The position numbers were made by a program, and so were the translations under genes. DNA of 64,000 nucleotides from Siphonodentalium dalli (lineage: Eukaryota > Mollusca > Scaphopoda > Gadilida > Siphonodentaliidae): positions 149,617,365 to 149,681,364 of the forward strand of contig CP136068.1 of NCBI GenBank assembly GCA_032622095.1. Reading direction: 5' to 3'. The notes below the pieces were generated by a model, which saw only the letters and a program-made list of their open reading frames with translations, was not told the DNA's origin and ran no database searches. This document shows, piece by piece, positions 21,956-31,065 of this stretch (within the stretch, counting starts at the first letter, position 1; the number at the start of each line of letters is the position of its first letter).

Positions 21956-22609
21956 ATGGTTCGCCTTCTCGTTTTAGGGCATTCGTTCGTAACACGTTTT
22001 GGGGCGCATCTATATGGGGGTACAGGGTGTCGGAAATTTCCTCTATGGCATAATTTTGCCAGAGAGTTTAATCTTAAAAGCCACAGACAGCGTGCGGCAG
22101 GGAAAATCAGAACGAGGCAGGTGTGCGTTCGATTGGTGGGTCGTTCTGGGGCCACGGTAAATAAACTCCGGGCAGATTCCGCGGTGCAAAAAACTCTGCA
22201 GCGGTTTCGACCAGACTTGGTGGTGCTTCAAGTTGGGGCAAATGATTTATGCTCAAAAGGCCCAGAGGTAGTTTCAAGCGATATAGAGTCTTATGTGTCA
22301 GAGCTGCAGGAGCATTTTGGGGTGTCTGCAGTATTTGTTAACCGATTATTCAAAAGAACAGAGCTTTCTACAAGATTTAGCTCCCCTGGGCTGACTTTGG
22401 AGGCTCTGAATGATAGAATAGATCTCACAAACCGTATGCTCGGGGTCTACTTGGAGGATCGGGCTGGGTGTCTGTTATGGAACCAGACTAGGTTAGAGCG
22501 GGCGGTGAGACATTTCCTCAGTGATGGTGTCCACTTTAACCGAAAGGGAACACAGAAATATTACTGGGGAATCCGGGGAGCCTTGCTCTATTATCTTAAT
22601 CACCATTAG
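21956..22609 (+). CDS. SGNH-type hydrolase/esterase of the Ngaro element
   Basis: From the ATG at 21956 the 217-residue product shows all four SGNH blocks: LVLGHSF near the N-terminus (nucleophile Ser), a GRSGATVN block (Gly), QVGANDLCS (GxND) and SDGVHFNRKG near the C-terminus (DxxH dyad). SGNH enzymes are serine esterases or lipases. Related domains are known in ORFs of some Ngaro-type and CR1-type retroelements, with unproven roles (perhaps membrane or lipid interaction). The frame is open upstream to 21881 without an ATG, and that stretch is hydrophobic (ISLFTLLVVFIFFAAS), so a non-AUG or spliced start giving a signal-like N-terminus is conceivable. It lies 5' of gag, starts just after A1 and has no stops. 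Confidence 0.8.
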   Translation: MVRLLVLGHSFVTRFGAHLYGGTGCRKFPLWHNFAREFNLKSHRQRAAGKIRTRQVCVRLVGRSGATVNKLRADSAVQKTLQRFRPDLVVLQVGANDLCSKGPEVVSSDIESYVSELQEHFGVSAVFVNRLFKRTELSTRFSSPGLTLEALNDRIDLTNRMLGVYLEDRAGCLLWNQTRLERAVRHFLSDGVHFNRKGTQKYYWGIRGALLYYLNHH

Positions 22610-22859
22610 TCTGCTGATCCCTGGTTCCAGTTTGTTTATAACTTCATATGTGAGTGGTAATAATACATACATTCAACTATTCGGTTTGAATGTTGAAAGT
22701 TTTTCAACTTTAAAATGATTATATTGTGATATTTATGTTCCATATTACTTTTCATTTTCTTGAAGCCTCAAACTCTCTTAGTCGTGACGTCTAGATTACG
22801 GCCTATTGCCAGTAGCTTTAGAGGTTACTTGTATAAGACTAATATATAATTTATATATG

Positions 22860-23560
22860 TATGGCGTGTTCTACTTGCTTATCCAACTCTTTTGGCAAGT
22901 CAATTTAACAACTTGTACATTTCAACGATGTGCGTAAACTTTGTATACCATAACATGGTTTTATATATATGGCTTGCTTCTCCAACGCTTTGGACATGTC
23001 ATCTGATAAATCGTACAGCAAATGTAGTAATTTACAGCTATTCACTACTATAATATTGACTTGTTTCTCCGACGCATCGGACAAGTCATATATCAAATCG
23101 CACATTAAACATGGCTTGTTATACTAGGTCAAGCCTGATTTGCTTCTCCGACGCTTCGGACAAGTCATATATAAATTTATACATATGTTGTGTGTAAACT
23201 TTCAGTAGGTTTGACTTTCCCCTCCACTTTCAGTAGGTTTGACTTGCTCCTCCGACGCTTCGGACAGGTCATGCAAACAAATGGCACATGTACAGGACGC
23301 GTAAACTTTTGGTATGGCTTGTTCTCCTACGCATAGGTCAAGCCTGACTTGCTTCTCCGACGCTTCGGACAAGTCATGAAAAAATCAGTACACCTATAGT
23401 GCGCGTAAACTTTTGGTAGGTTTGACTTGCTCCTCCGACGCTTCGGACAAGTTACGCAAACAAATTGCACATCTACAGCAGGACGCGTAAACTTTCAGCA
23501 GTGCCGTGTAATACTGGTATGCTTGTTATTATACGCCTAGGTCAAGTCTTGTAACAAATT
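22860..23560 (+). repeat. Array of short hairpins between hydrolase and gag ORFs
   Basis: The hairpin ACTTGCTTCTCCGACGCTTC followed by GGACAAGT recurs with small changes at about 22873, 22974, 23058, 23138, 23238, 23346 and 23422, 75-110 bp apart. Each has an outer stem ACTTG/CAAGT and an inner stem CCGA/TCGG. A second type, 'GGCTTGTTCTCCTACGC' with 'GTCAAGCC', is interspersed near 23318 and 23520. No coding frame crosses it. Confidence 0.75.
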
Positions 23561-23824
23561 CAAAGTAAGGCGTATCAGTACATATTTTTGGGGTTTAGTC
23601 TATGATTTGGGCACGCATGAGTCATTATTCAAGCTGTGGGATAATTAATCTTACCATGTTGATTTACAACCAGCAAAGACATTTTCCTGTCAAGTTACTC
23701 ATCAATTGTCACACTATCCATGTATACTTTTCATCTTGAATAATGAATATTCTTTAATATTCACACCAGGTATAATTTCTACCAGATCCACTTCTGCTGT
23801 TGTGACTTACCAGTGTAATTAGAG

Positions 23825-25066
23825 ATGCCAGGTCGTGGTCGTCCAAGGGAGAGAGTGGTAGCTACACGCCGTGCCACTGCTCTTGCTAATAGAAGGCAGT
23901 CGCGATCAGAGCCCATGAGCTCCTGTAATCAGGCTTCGGGGCCGCAGCAACGGGGTCGTACCCGTCAATCAAATCGTGGACATGCTCAAACATCTACTAG
24001 TACTAGTGTTAGTTCGGATACAACAAGGCAGACTCCCCATGGGCGTACTGTCTTTCAGACTAATCAAAGACGTGAACAGTCAAGTTCACATTCTCGGGCA
24101 CGCGGATCGAGGCCATGTGCATCACCCCCGAAACGGGGTCGTAAGCGTTCCAGACAGCAGTCTTTGCCAGGTAGTTCACCTAGTCATTCTTCAAGTCACT
24201 CCATGACAGATTCCGATGTTTCTGAAGACCCTATATATTCATTTATGTCTCCAGTCAAACCTGTTCTGGGTGCTTCTGCTTCCTCGCTTGAGCGGGATGC
24301 AGGAGTATCCCCGTCAACCAGTCAATTTCAATCAATTTCTATACCATTGAGTGCTTCAATTTCTAGTAAAGTTAAGGGTAAAATATGGGGTGATGAATAT
24401 ATTGAATTTTCAACATTACTGCCAGCAGCTCCCACCCGATCCCCTGTACAGGCCCGGTGGATTGACACCCCTGTTGGGAAGGTCTTGTCATCAGCACCAG
24501 CTGAACCTAAAGTTATTTCTACCATTGAGAGGTGGCTGGATGCCTACGAGATCTACATGTCTGTTTATTTGGAAAAGTTCCCCCAGTCTGCTATTCCAAT
24601 GATAAAATATCAGTCGAACATTAGACATTTGGCATCCATAAGAGCAGATTGGGTATTTTATGATAGATCATTTCGAGAGTTACATCAACATAACCCGGGG
24701 ATGGGGTGGGACTGCTGGCATTGGGAGCTGTATATGCGGGCGAAAGAGCCAAGGGCTCTCTCGGCACCTGTCGGTAACAGGATCTATAATGATCAAAGGA
24801 AACAAAATAACCAGTTTGGCTCTGATAACCATGTACCTGTTGGATTTTGTAAGAGGTACCATGGGGGGTTGTTTTGTTCCTTTAGCCAATGCAGTTATAA
24901 CCACAAATGTTTCAAATGTGGATCTCTGCATAAAGCTATAAATTGTTCTAAAGGGACTTCTCAGCCAAATTCAACCTTTCGAGGCAAGGGAGCTGGATTT
25001 GTGTCGTCCGCAGGTGCAAAACAACGCAGAAGTCTGTCAGCTCCCAACGCCAATCAGAGTAAATAG
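23825..25066 (+). CDS. Gag-like protein of the Ngaro element
   Basis: 413 residues from a clear ATG. The first ~120 residues are Arg/Ser/Gln-rich and basic (GRGRPRERVVATRRATALAN), suggesting nucleic acid binding. The middle has a Ser-rich linker, followed by a folded-looking part (residues ~215-320, 'TIERWLDAYEIYMSVYLEKF'). Near residues 340-385 there is a Cys/His cluster (FCSFSQCSYNHKCFKCGSLH ... C) with a CxxCxxxHxxxxC zinc knuckle, as in Gag of DIRS/Ngaro elements. It presumably packages element RNA. The last 68 nt overlap the RT frame, which lies in +1 relative to gag. Confidence 0.82.
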   Translation: MPGRGRPRERVVATRRATALANRRQSRSEPMSSCNQASGPQQRGRTRQSNRGHAQTSTSTSVSSDTTRQTPHGRTVFQTNQRREQSSSHSRARGSRPCASPPKRGRKRSRQQSLPGSSPSHSSSHSMTDSDVSEDPIYSFMSPVKPVLGASASSLERDAGVSPSTSQFQSISIPLSASISSKVKGKIWGDEYIEFSTLLPAAPTRSPVQARWIDTPVGKVLSSAPAEPKVISTIERWLDAYEIYMSVYLEKFPQSAIPMIKYQSNIRHLASIRADWVFYDRSFRELHQHNPGMGWDCWHWELYMRAKEPRALSAPVGNRIYNDQRKQNNQFGSDNHVPVGFCKRYHGGLFCSFSQCSYNHKCFKCGSLHKAINCSKGTSQPNSTFRGKGAGFVSSAGAKQRRSLSAPNANQSK

Positions 25067-26615
25067 ACTGCGCGAAATGCTTGATGGCTATGACAAAACT
25101 TTGGGGGAATTTGTGATAAAAGGTTTTGAAATTGGTTTTGACATGGGTTCCCAAACTGCAACTTCAGGCCATGCAGGAAACCTTAAATCTGCTTTGGAAA
25201 ATCCAGACATAGTAGCAGAGAAGTTGAATAAAGAGGTATTAGCAGGCAGAATTGCCGGGCCATTTTACCAGCCTCCTTTTGACAATTTAATTATCTCACC
25301 TATTGGTCTTGTTGAAAAATCAACCCCGGGCACTTATCGCCTAATTCATCACCTTTCATTTCCACATGGATTCTCAGTAAATGATGGGATACCCGAGGAA
25401 ATTTCATCAGTTTCCTATGAAACCATCCAAGATGCAATCTCAATTATTACAGATATCGGCCCTTCATGCTTTTTGGCAAAATTTTATATCAGAAATTCAT
25501 TCAGACAACTCGCAGTACACCCATTGAACTACCCCCAGCTCGGGATCCATTTTGAAAAAAATTATTACTTTGACAGATGTCTCCCAATGGGGGGTCGGTC
25601 AAGCTGCTTCATTTTTGAGCGTTTTAGTACAGCTTTGTCCTGGATTTTCCTAAGCGTTGGCGTAGGGCGAATGGTGCATGTGTTAGATGATTTCCTGGTT
25701 CTGGAGAGGGGTCATAGGGCTTGCGAGAATAGTCTGAAGACCGCGTTGGATGTTTGTGATTATTTGGGGGTCCCATTAGCAGAGGAAAAAACGGTTTTAC
25801 CAGCGCAGACCATAACATTTCTTGGCATTGAGTTGGACATAGCAACAATGTCTGCACGTCTCCCGATGGAAAAGTTAGCCAAGTGTAAAAATTTCATCGA
25901 AATGTTTCTCCAACGGAGGAAAGCTACGCTCAGAGAGTTCCAGTCATTGATTGGCCTTCTCAGTTTTACATGCTCTGTGATAATACCAGGGCGAGCATTT
26001 CTACGGCGGCTGATTAATTTAACAGTTGGTGTCAAAAAAGCACATCACAAAATTCGAGTAACTCACATCGTTAAAGCTGATCTCAGGATATGGTTATCAT
26101 TTCTTCAGTCCTTTAATGGGAAGTCATTTTTCTTCAACAAACCTTGGGAAACTAACCAAGCAATACACCTCTGGACTGATGCTTCAGGTGCAAATGGTTG
26201 TGGGGCAATTTTGGGCTCAAAATGGTTAGTAGTTCCTTGGCAGCCAGAGGAGAAGAAGTTGAATATTGCAATTCTTGAATTTTATCCAATTATGTTAGCA
26301 ATCAAAATTTGGGGGCATGAACTTAGTAATAGACGAATACTTTTTCACTCAGACAACCAATCAGTAGTTAGTATAGTTAACAAACAAACAACACGAGATA
26401 CTAAGCTCTTGGAGCTTCTGAGAATTTTGGTTTTGTCTTGTTTAGTCCATAATATACAGTTTAGGGCAATGTATATACCGGGTGTTGAAAATATTCAGGC
26501 TGATCTGGTTAGTAGGTTTCAATTTCAGGCATTCCGGAGGCTATGCCCGGGAGCACAACCAAATCCTGTTCCGGTACCTGCAGAGCTAAAGTTGGAGAAC
26601 TTACTGAAACTGTGA
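24999..26615 (+). CDS. Reverse transcriptase-RNase H of the Ngaro element (motif A Asp changed)
   Basis: Open frame of 538 codons in +1 relative to gag. There is no good ATG at its start, so expression by frameshifting or reinitiation in the 68-nt overlap is likely. The RT fingers read 'IGLVEKSTPGTYRLIHHLS'. Motif A reads 'LAKFYIRNSFRQLAVHP', with Tyr (TAT, 25485-25487) where DIRS-type RTs have the catalytic Asp. Motif B is 'LPMGGRSSCFIFERFS' and motif C 'VLDDFL' is intact. RNase H follows with WTDASG (~residue 392), 'ILEFYPIMLA', 'FHSDNQSVV' and 'QADLVSR', all acidic residues present. Normally it makes cDNA from element RNA. The substitution should abolish RT activity. Confidence 0.88.
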   Translation: MCRPQVQNNAEVCQLPTPIRVNRLREMLDGYDKTLGEFVIKGFEIGFDMGSQTATSGHAGNLKSALENPDIVAEKLNKEVLAGRIAGPFYQPPFDNLIISPIGLVEKSTPGTYRLIHHLSFPHGFSVNDGIPEEISSVSYETIQDAISIITDIGPSCFLAKFYIRNSFRQLAVHPLNYPQLGIHFEKNYYFDRCLPMGGRSSCFIFERFSTALSWIFLSVGVGRMVHVLDDFLVLERGHRACENSLKTALDVCDYLGVPLAEEKTVLPAQTITFLGIELDIATMSARLPMEKLAKCKNFIEMFLQRRKATLREFQSLIGLLSFTCSVIIPGRAFLRRLINLTVGVKKAHHKIRVTHIVKADLRIWLSFLQSFNGKSFFFNKPWETNQAIHLWTDASGANGCGAILGSKWLVVPWQPEEKKLNIAILEFYPIMLAIKIWGHELSNRRILFHSDNQSVVSIVNKQTTRDTKLLELLRILVLSCLVHNIQFRAMYIPGVENIQADLVSRFQFQAFRRLCPGAQPNPVPVPAELKLENLLKL

Positions 26616-27490
26616 ATTTCCTGCTTTACAATGGCCTAGCACCCCGTACTCATGCAACGTATGCCAGGGTGCGCAGTAACTACATATCATTTTGTACGAA
26701 TATCGCCTCTCAGCCTTTCCCAGCTACCACCGAGACAATTTCTCTATTCACAGCTTATCTATACAGGAAAGGCCTGGCCTATAGCACAATTCGGTCTATG
26801 TTATCAGCCATCACCTATTTTCATAAATTGCAGAACTTCCCAGACCCGGTATCAGACTTTAAGATACAGAAGATGTTGGTGGGTACCAAGAGGTTGCGTT
26901 CATGCCCAGATCGCCGCAAGCCAATTACTCCAAATATCCTTAGGAAACTTCTGGATTCTTTGGATGTAGTAGTAAACACACAATATGCTCGAGCCCTGTA
27001 CCGGGCAGCATTCACATCTGCATTTTTTGCCTTTGCGAGGATTGGTGAGTTCTGTCCGACAACATTAAGCGGTAAAAATAAAGTTATCCAATTTGGGGAT
27101 GTTAGTATTTCAAGGGGTAAACACCGAATGACTTTAATATTCAGCCACTTCAAACATAACATCGGGGCAAGACCACATAACATTCACATTGATGGACAAA
27201 ACAGCCCTATTTGTGCCATCAGGGCGATGAGGACATACTTACACTGCAGGGGAGACCACCCTGGTCCACTGTTCGGATTGCCAAGCGGGTATCCAGTATT
27301 ATATGCCCAATTTGAGTCTGTTCTTAAAACATGCCTTAATTTTTGTGCATTAGATCACATTCTGATTACACCTCATAGTTTTCGTATCGGTGGAGCATGC
27401 TGGGCGGCTAAGAGGGGATATTCGGATGCCCAAATCAGACTTATGGGCAGATGGAAATCAAACGCTTTTCTCACCTACATTAGGGACTGA
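26543..27490 (+). CDS. Tyrosine recombinase of the Ngaro element
   Basis: 315 residues from ATG 26543, overlapping the RT-RNase H frame by 73 nt (back in the gag frame). The N-terminal part is a core-binding SAM-like domain ('APRTHATYARVRSNYISFC', 'SLFTAYLYRKGLAYSTI'). The catalytic domain has Arg in 'FFAFARIGEF', HxxR in 'ITPHSFRIGG', the second-shell Trp/His position in 'LMGRWKSNAF' and the nucleophile Tyr in 'TYIRD' at the very C-terminus. The full R..HxxR..Y set is there and the length is normal. It should integrate the circular cDNA, replacing the integrase of LTR elements. Confidence 0.92.
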   Translation: MPGSTTKSCSGTCRAKVGELTETVNFLLYNGLAPRTHATYARVRSNYISFCTNIASQPFPATTETISLFTAYLYRKGLAYSTIRSMLSAITYFHKLQNFPDPVSDFKIQKMLVGTKRLRSCPDRRKPITPNILRKLLDSLDVVVNTQYARALYRAAFTSAFFAFARIGEFCPTTLSGKNKVIQFGDVSISRGKHRMTLIFSHFKHNIGARPHNIHIDGQNSPICAIRAMRTYLHCRGDHPGPLFGLPSGYPVLYAQFESVLKTCLNFCALDHILITPHSFRIGGACWAAKRGYSDAQIRLMGRWKSNAFLTYIRD

Positions 27491-28101
27491 TATAGTTAAA
27501 TATTTTGCTGCACTTCGTTTGAGCGAGTGTAGTACATTGTAGTCTCAATAGCACCTGCCCTTTGCTTGTGCAAGGTCAGCCTTTGGTTTACTAATAATAA
27601 TATACATAGATATATGATAATAAGTCATTGTATTCATGTTAATTTCATGAGGTGGTCAGGGGTGGCATATCTTCGTTTGAGCGAGATGTGCAATTTATTC
27701 ATAGCATACTATTTCTGTGTATATAGGTAGTTTGCTCGAATTATGGCACTGATTAAAGTGGGTCTGTGTCTCTAGTCTAGGATGTGTATAAATAGAGATA
27801 TATCATTCAAATGTTATACCGTTACATTTTTCCAATGTTATGCCATTGTTACTATGCCGGGTGAATATAGTTATATCATCCGGATGTTGTGTGATGTACA
27901 TGTATATATGTTTCATGCCTCTGCTTTCATTCAGCAGGTAGCGGGGAGATTTTGTCCCATGAATTATAATTTTTAGAAAATTTCTGGGTGGATAAATTGG
28001 GGGGGGGGGTGTAAGTTCTGATCATTTGCCAGAGTGGATGCGTTCCCCGGTTAGCTTTTTTGGCGGGGTCGAAATGCTTGTTACCGCATGCACTTCGACT
28101 A
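27491..28101 (+). other. Ngaro 3' non-coding region
   Basis: AT-rich, with a G-run near 28001 and a twice-used phrase CTTCGTTTGAGCGAG (about 27513 and 27670). No ORF. Confidence 0.6.
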
Positions 28102-28265
28102 TGGCGCTTGTGGGACCAAAAAAGGGCGTAAATTTGGATTAGATGAAATCCTAAAGTTTAGACCAATATGTTTCGGCTACCTGTTCTAATTTCCTTTCAT
28201 TCATCATTAAAGGTAGTCATTCAGGCAAACCTTTCGTTGTTATCATATGACCATGTGGGATAAAA
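28102..28265 (+). repeat. Ngaro B1 repeat
   Basis: 164 bp starting TGGCGCTTGTGGGACCAAAA and ending ...CCATGTGGGATAAAA. It matches B2 at offset 710 with no difference seen. Confidence 0.93.
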
Positions 28266-28657
28266 CAGAGTTGCACAGCGACACATTTATCCCTCAGAGT
28301 CATGCCACACTGATCCGTAATTGAACATGTGCACCCCAGTGTTTATATAACTAAAAATAGAACCGATGCAAGATCATACGTCATTAACACGGGCAAGCGC
28401 TTTCACTAAACTAAAGTGCGCTCAGTGATACATGAATGTTAATTTCCCTAATCACGAATACAAATTCTCAACAGTACTGGGTTTTACTTTCTTCTCAATT
28501 CTTGTTTAGGTTATCCATGTACTATTCAATCATTAAATGAAGGCCCTTGGGCCAGTGATAACGGACCTATATTTCGGAAGCGGCTTAATATGGAAAGTAC
28601 AAGGTCACGGCCTTTTTGTTAGCTCCGAATTCATATATAAGTCTGTTTACTTTGCTC
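28266..28657 (+). repeat. Ngaro A2 repeat
   Basis: Second copy of the 392-bp A repeat, directly abutting B1. The B1-A2 junction mimics the A/B joint expected in a circular intermediate. Confidence 0.93.
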
Positions 28658-28811
28658 CCGCCCTCCCACCCTTGAGGTGCAATTCGACCTTTGACATTTA
28701 AATTTCCTTTCAGAGACGTTACTTAACCCATATGTTCAGCTAGTTATTTCCAGGTTGTTCCCATGCTTTAGGACTCCACTCTGTTGCGGATAGCTTCTTT
28801 ATTCTGTGACG

Positions 28812-28975
28812 TGGCGCTTGTGGGACCAAAAAAGGGCGTAAATTTGGATTAGATGAAATCCTAAAGTTTAGACCAATATGTTTCGGCTACCTGTTCTAAT
28901 TTCCTTTCATTCATCATTAAAGGTAGTCATTCAGGCAAACCTTTCGTTGTTATCATATGACCATGTGGGATAAAA
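28812..28975 (+). repeat. Ngaro B2 terminal repeat
   Basis: Second copy of the 164-bp B repeat. It marks the right end of the element. Confidence 0.92.
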
Positions 28976-29789
28976 AAAATTCTTATTTTTAAATTTAATA
29001 TTTTGAAAACCAAACGCCGTTATTTTTTCCGCTTGGTTAGCCGGGTCACCACACCAAATTTCGGTCCAGGCGTCTGGGAAAACTGTTGCGAACAGACCGA
29101 CGGACAGGCAGACATATAGACACATCCTACTCTTATATATACATATAAACATGTAAATACACAAAATTTTGTCTTTTTGGGTAAACGATCTCGCACAAAC
29201 AAAGTGATGAGAGACATGCCGTTTGTCAGATTTATCTAAACCCAGAATGAGATCAGATTAGTGGTCCATGAGAGATACTTGTTTATCAATGAATAAATCC
29301 CATGAGCGTGCACGAGTTCGCGATAATTTATGGCGTGTCAATAAGCATTATATCGCACTGTCTTTTGGTCCGCTTGATAACAGGGTAGTTTGTCTGCGTG
29401 CTCATATCACCGAATAGAGTTGTCAATCAGCTGGTCACTAAACGAAAAAACACACACTTGTTCCCGGTTTGGCTGTACCGCTAATGTAGGTTTAAACTCG
29501 CAGGTTTAAACTGGAGATGACGAGTCCGGCCATTGTGGTTTAGGTAGCGAAAACGTATTTCAGTGTTTGTCTCTCACTCTAATTTACACTGCGGTGTAAA
29601 TTGTGCCTTTTTTATGGCTACATTTGGGCCTTTTTATCCATTTGTATCCTGCTCGGGTCTCGATCTGTTAATCTGGCGCTAGTATGCCCGTGAATGACAT
29701 TCGCATGCAGATCGAATGCATCACATCCGGTCATAACATTGATGTACCGGATAATAGAGTAATATGTAACTATCATAATTTGTTCTCTG
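28976..29789. other. Right flank of Ngaro, anonymous
   Basis: Near 29030-29110 a phrase (GGTCACCACACCAAATTTCGG...GACCGACGGACAGGCAGAC) looks like a dispersed repeat. No gene is supported. Confidence 0.4.
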
Positions 29790-30418
29790 AATGTATAACC
29801 CTCACTCAGTGTGTGTATAACCCTCCCTCAGTATGTGTATACCCCTCTCTCAGTATGTGTATAACCCTCACTCAGTATGTGTATAACCCTCCCCCAGTGT
29901 GTGTATAACCCCTCTCTCAGTATGTGTATAACCCTCCCTCAGTATGTGTATAACCCCTCACTCAGTATGTGTATAACCCTCCCTCAGTATGTGTATAACC
30001 CCTCTCTCAGTATGTGTATAACCCTCCCTCAGTATGTGTATAACCCTTCCCCAGTATGTGTATAAACCCTCCCTCAGTATGTGTATAACCCTCCCTCAGT
30101 ATGTGTATAACCCCTCACTCAGTATGTGTATAACCCTCCCTCAGTATGGGTATAACCCTCCCTCAGTATGTGTAAACCCCTCCCTCAGTATGTGTATCAC
30201 CCCCCCTCAGTATGTGTATAACCCCTCACTCAGTATGTGTATAACACCTCACTCAGTATGTGTATAACACTCACTCAGTATGTGTATAACCCCTCCCTCA
30301 GTATGTGTATAAACCTCCCTCGGTATGTGTATAACCCCTCCCTCAGTATGTGTATCACCCTCCCTCAGTATGTGTATAACCCCTCACTCAGTATGTGTAT
30401 AACCACTCACTCAGTTAC
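29790..30418 (+). repeat. 22-23-bp minisatellite (GTGTATAACCCTCCCTCAGT)
   Basis: About 27 head-to-tail units of GTGTATAACCCTCCCTCAGTAT with one-base length variation (CCCTC/CCCCTC). The open frames across it are repeat products. Confidence 0.92.
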
Positions 30419-30529
30419 AGTTTAGCTGAATATTATAGAGAAAACTAATGTAATTGGATTGTGGAGGTATCGAATAGTAAAACCTATGTCCTTCATCTCA
30501 CATTTGTATTAAGTATTCACCCATCTCTT

Positions 30530-30870
30530 AAACTGGTATTCAGTATTCACCCCCTCCGTTAACTGGTATTCAGTATGTACACTATATGTCAACTGGTATT
30601 GATTATTCACCTCCTCCGATAACTGGTATTCATTATGCACATACTATGTTAACTGTTATTCAGTATTCATCTCCGTTAACTGGTATTCATTATGCACATA
30701 CTATGTTAACTGTTATTCAGTATTCATCTCCGTTAACTGGTATGCAGTATGCACACACTCTGTTAACTGGTATTCAGTATTCATCTCCGTTAACTGGTAT
30801 GCAGTATGCACACTCTCTGTTAACTGGTATTCTGTATTCACCACCACCTCTGTAATAGCTGGCATTCAGT
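30530..30870 (+). repeat. ~30-36-bp minisatellite (AACTGGTATTCAGTATTCA)
   Basis: About ten imperfect units, each GTTAACTGGTATTCAGTATT plus a variable CA/CT-rich spacer. It lies about 110 bp from the previous minisatellite but is unrelated in sequence. Confidence 0.85.
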
Positions 30871-31065
30871 ATTGACCCCTTATGTTAACTGTTATTCAAG
30901 ATGCAGGGGTGATGCCTTCTAATATCTACATTTGTAATTATGTTACAATAAATTTATAAATATATTAAATAATATGTTTTTTTTTATGTTGTCTTTCCTG
31001 ATACAGTGCAACGAATGTGGATGTATGGATTTTTCAGCATTGTTGGTTAAATTGATATGACTGTG

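Larger units (their letters stand above)
21531..28975 (+). mobile_element. Full-length Ngaro-like tyrosine-recombinase retrotransposon
   Basis: The ends show the split direct repeat organisation of the Ngaro branch of DIRS-order elements: A1 at 21531-21922, coding region, B1 28102-28265, A2 28266-28657, B2 28812-28975. B1 and A2 abut exactly, and an A-rich flank follows B2. Both repeat pairs look identical without gaps, so the insertion is young. Inside, in order: SGNH-type hydrolase, hairpin array, Gag, RT-RNase H, tyrosine recombinase. Such elements are thought to circularise through the repeats and integrate by recombinase without target duplication, and none is seen here. Length 7,445 bp. 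Confidence 0.92.

Noticed and set aside
21802-22053. Alternative ATG frame overlapping the hydrolase start
   Set aside because: It lacks family motifs and is a shadow. The SGNH blocks lie in the other frame from the ATG at 21956.
22860-23560. Hairpin array considered as a CRISPR array
   Set aside because: The context is eukaryotic, the repeats are themselves palindromic with variable spacing and variable sequence, spacers are not uniform and there are no cas genes.
21531-28657. A1 and A2 considered as LTRs of an LTR retrotransposon
   Set aside because: No TG...CA ends, no integrase, a tyrosine recombinase instead, and the second repeat pair B1/B2 gives the split-direct-repeat layout of Ngaro.
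29684-30425. Overlapping ORFs with 'SMCITLPQYVYNP' repeats
   Set aside because: Product of the 22-23-bp minisatellite. The unit simply lacks stops, and there is no start context or flanking gene.
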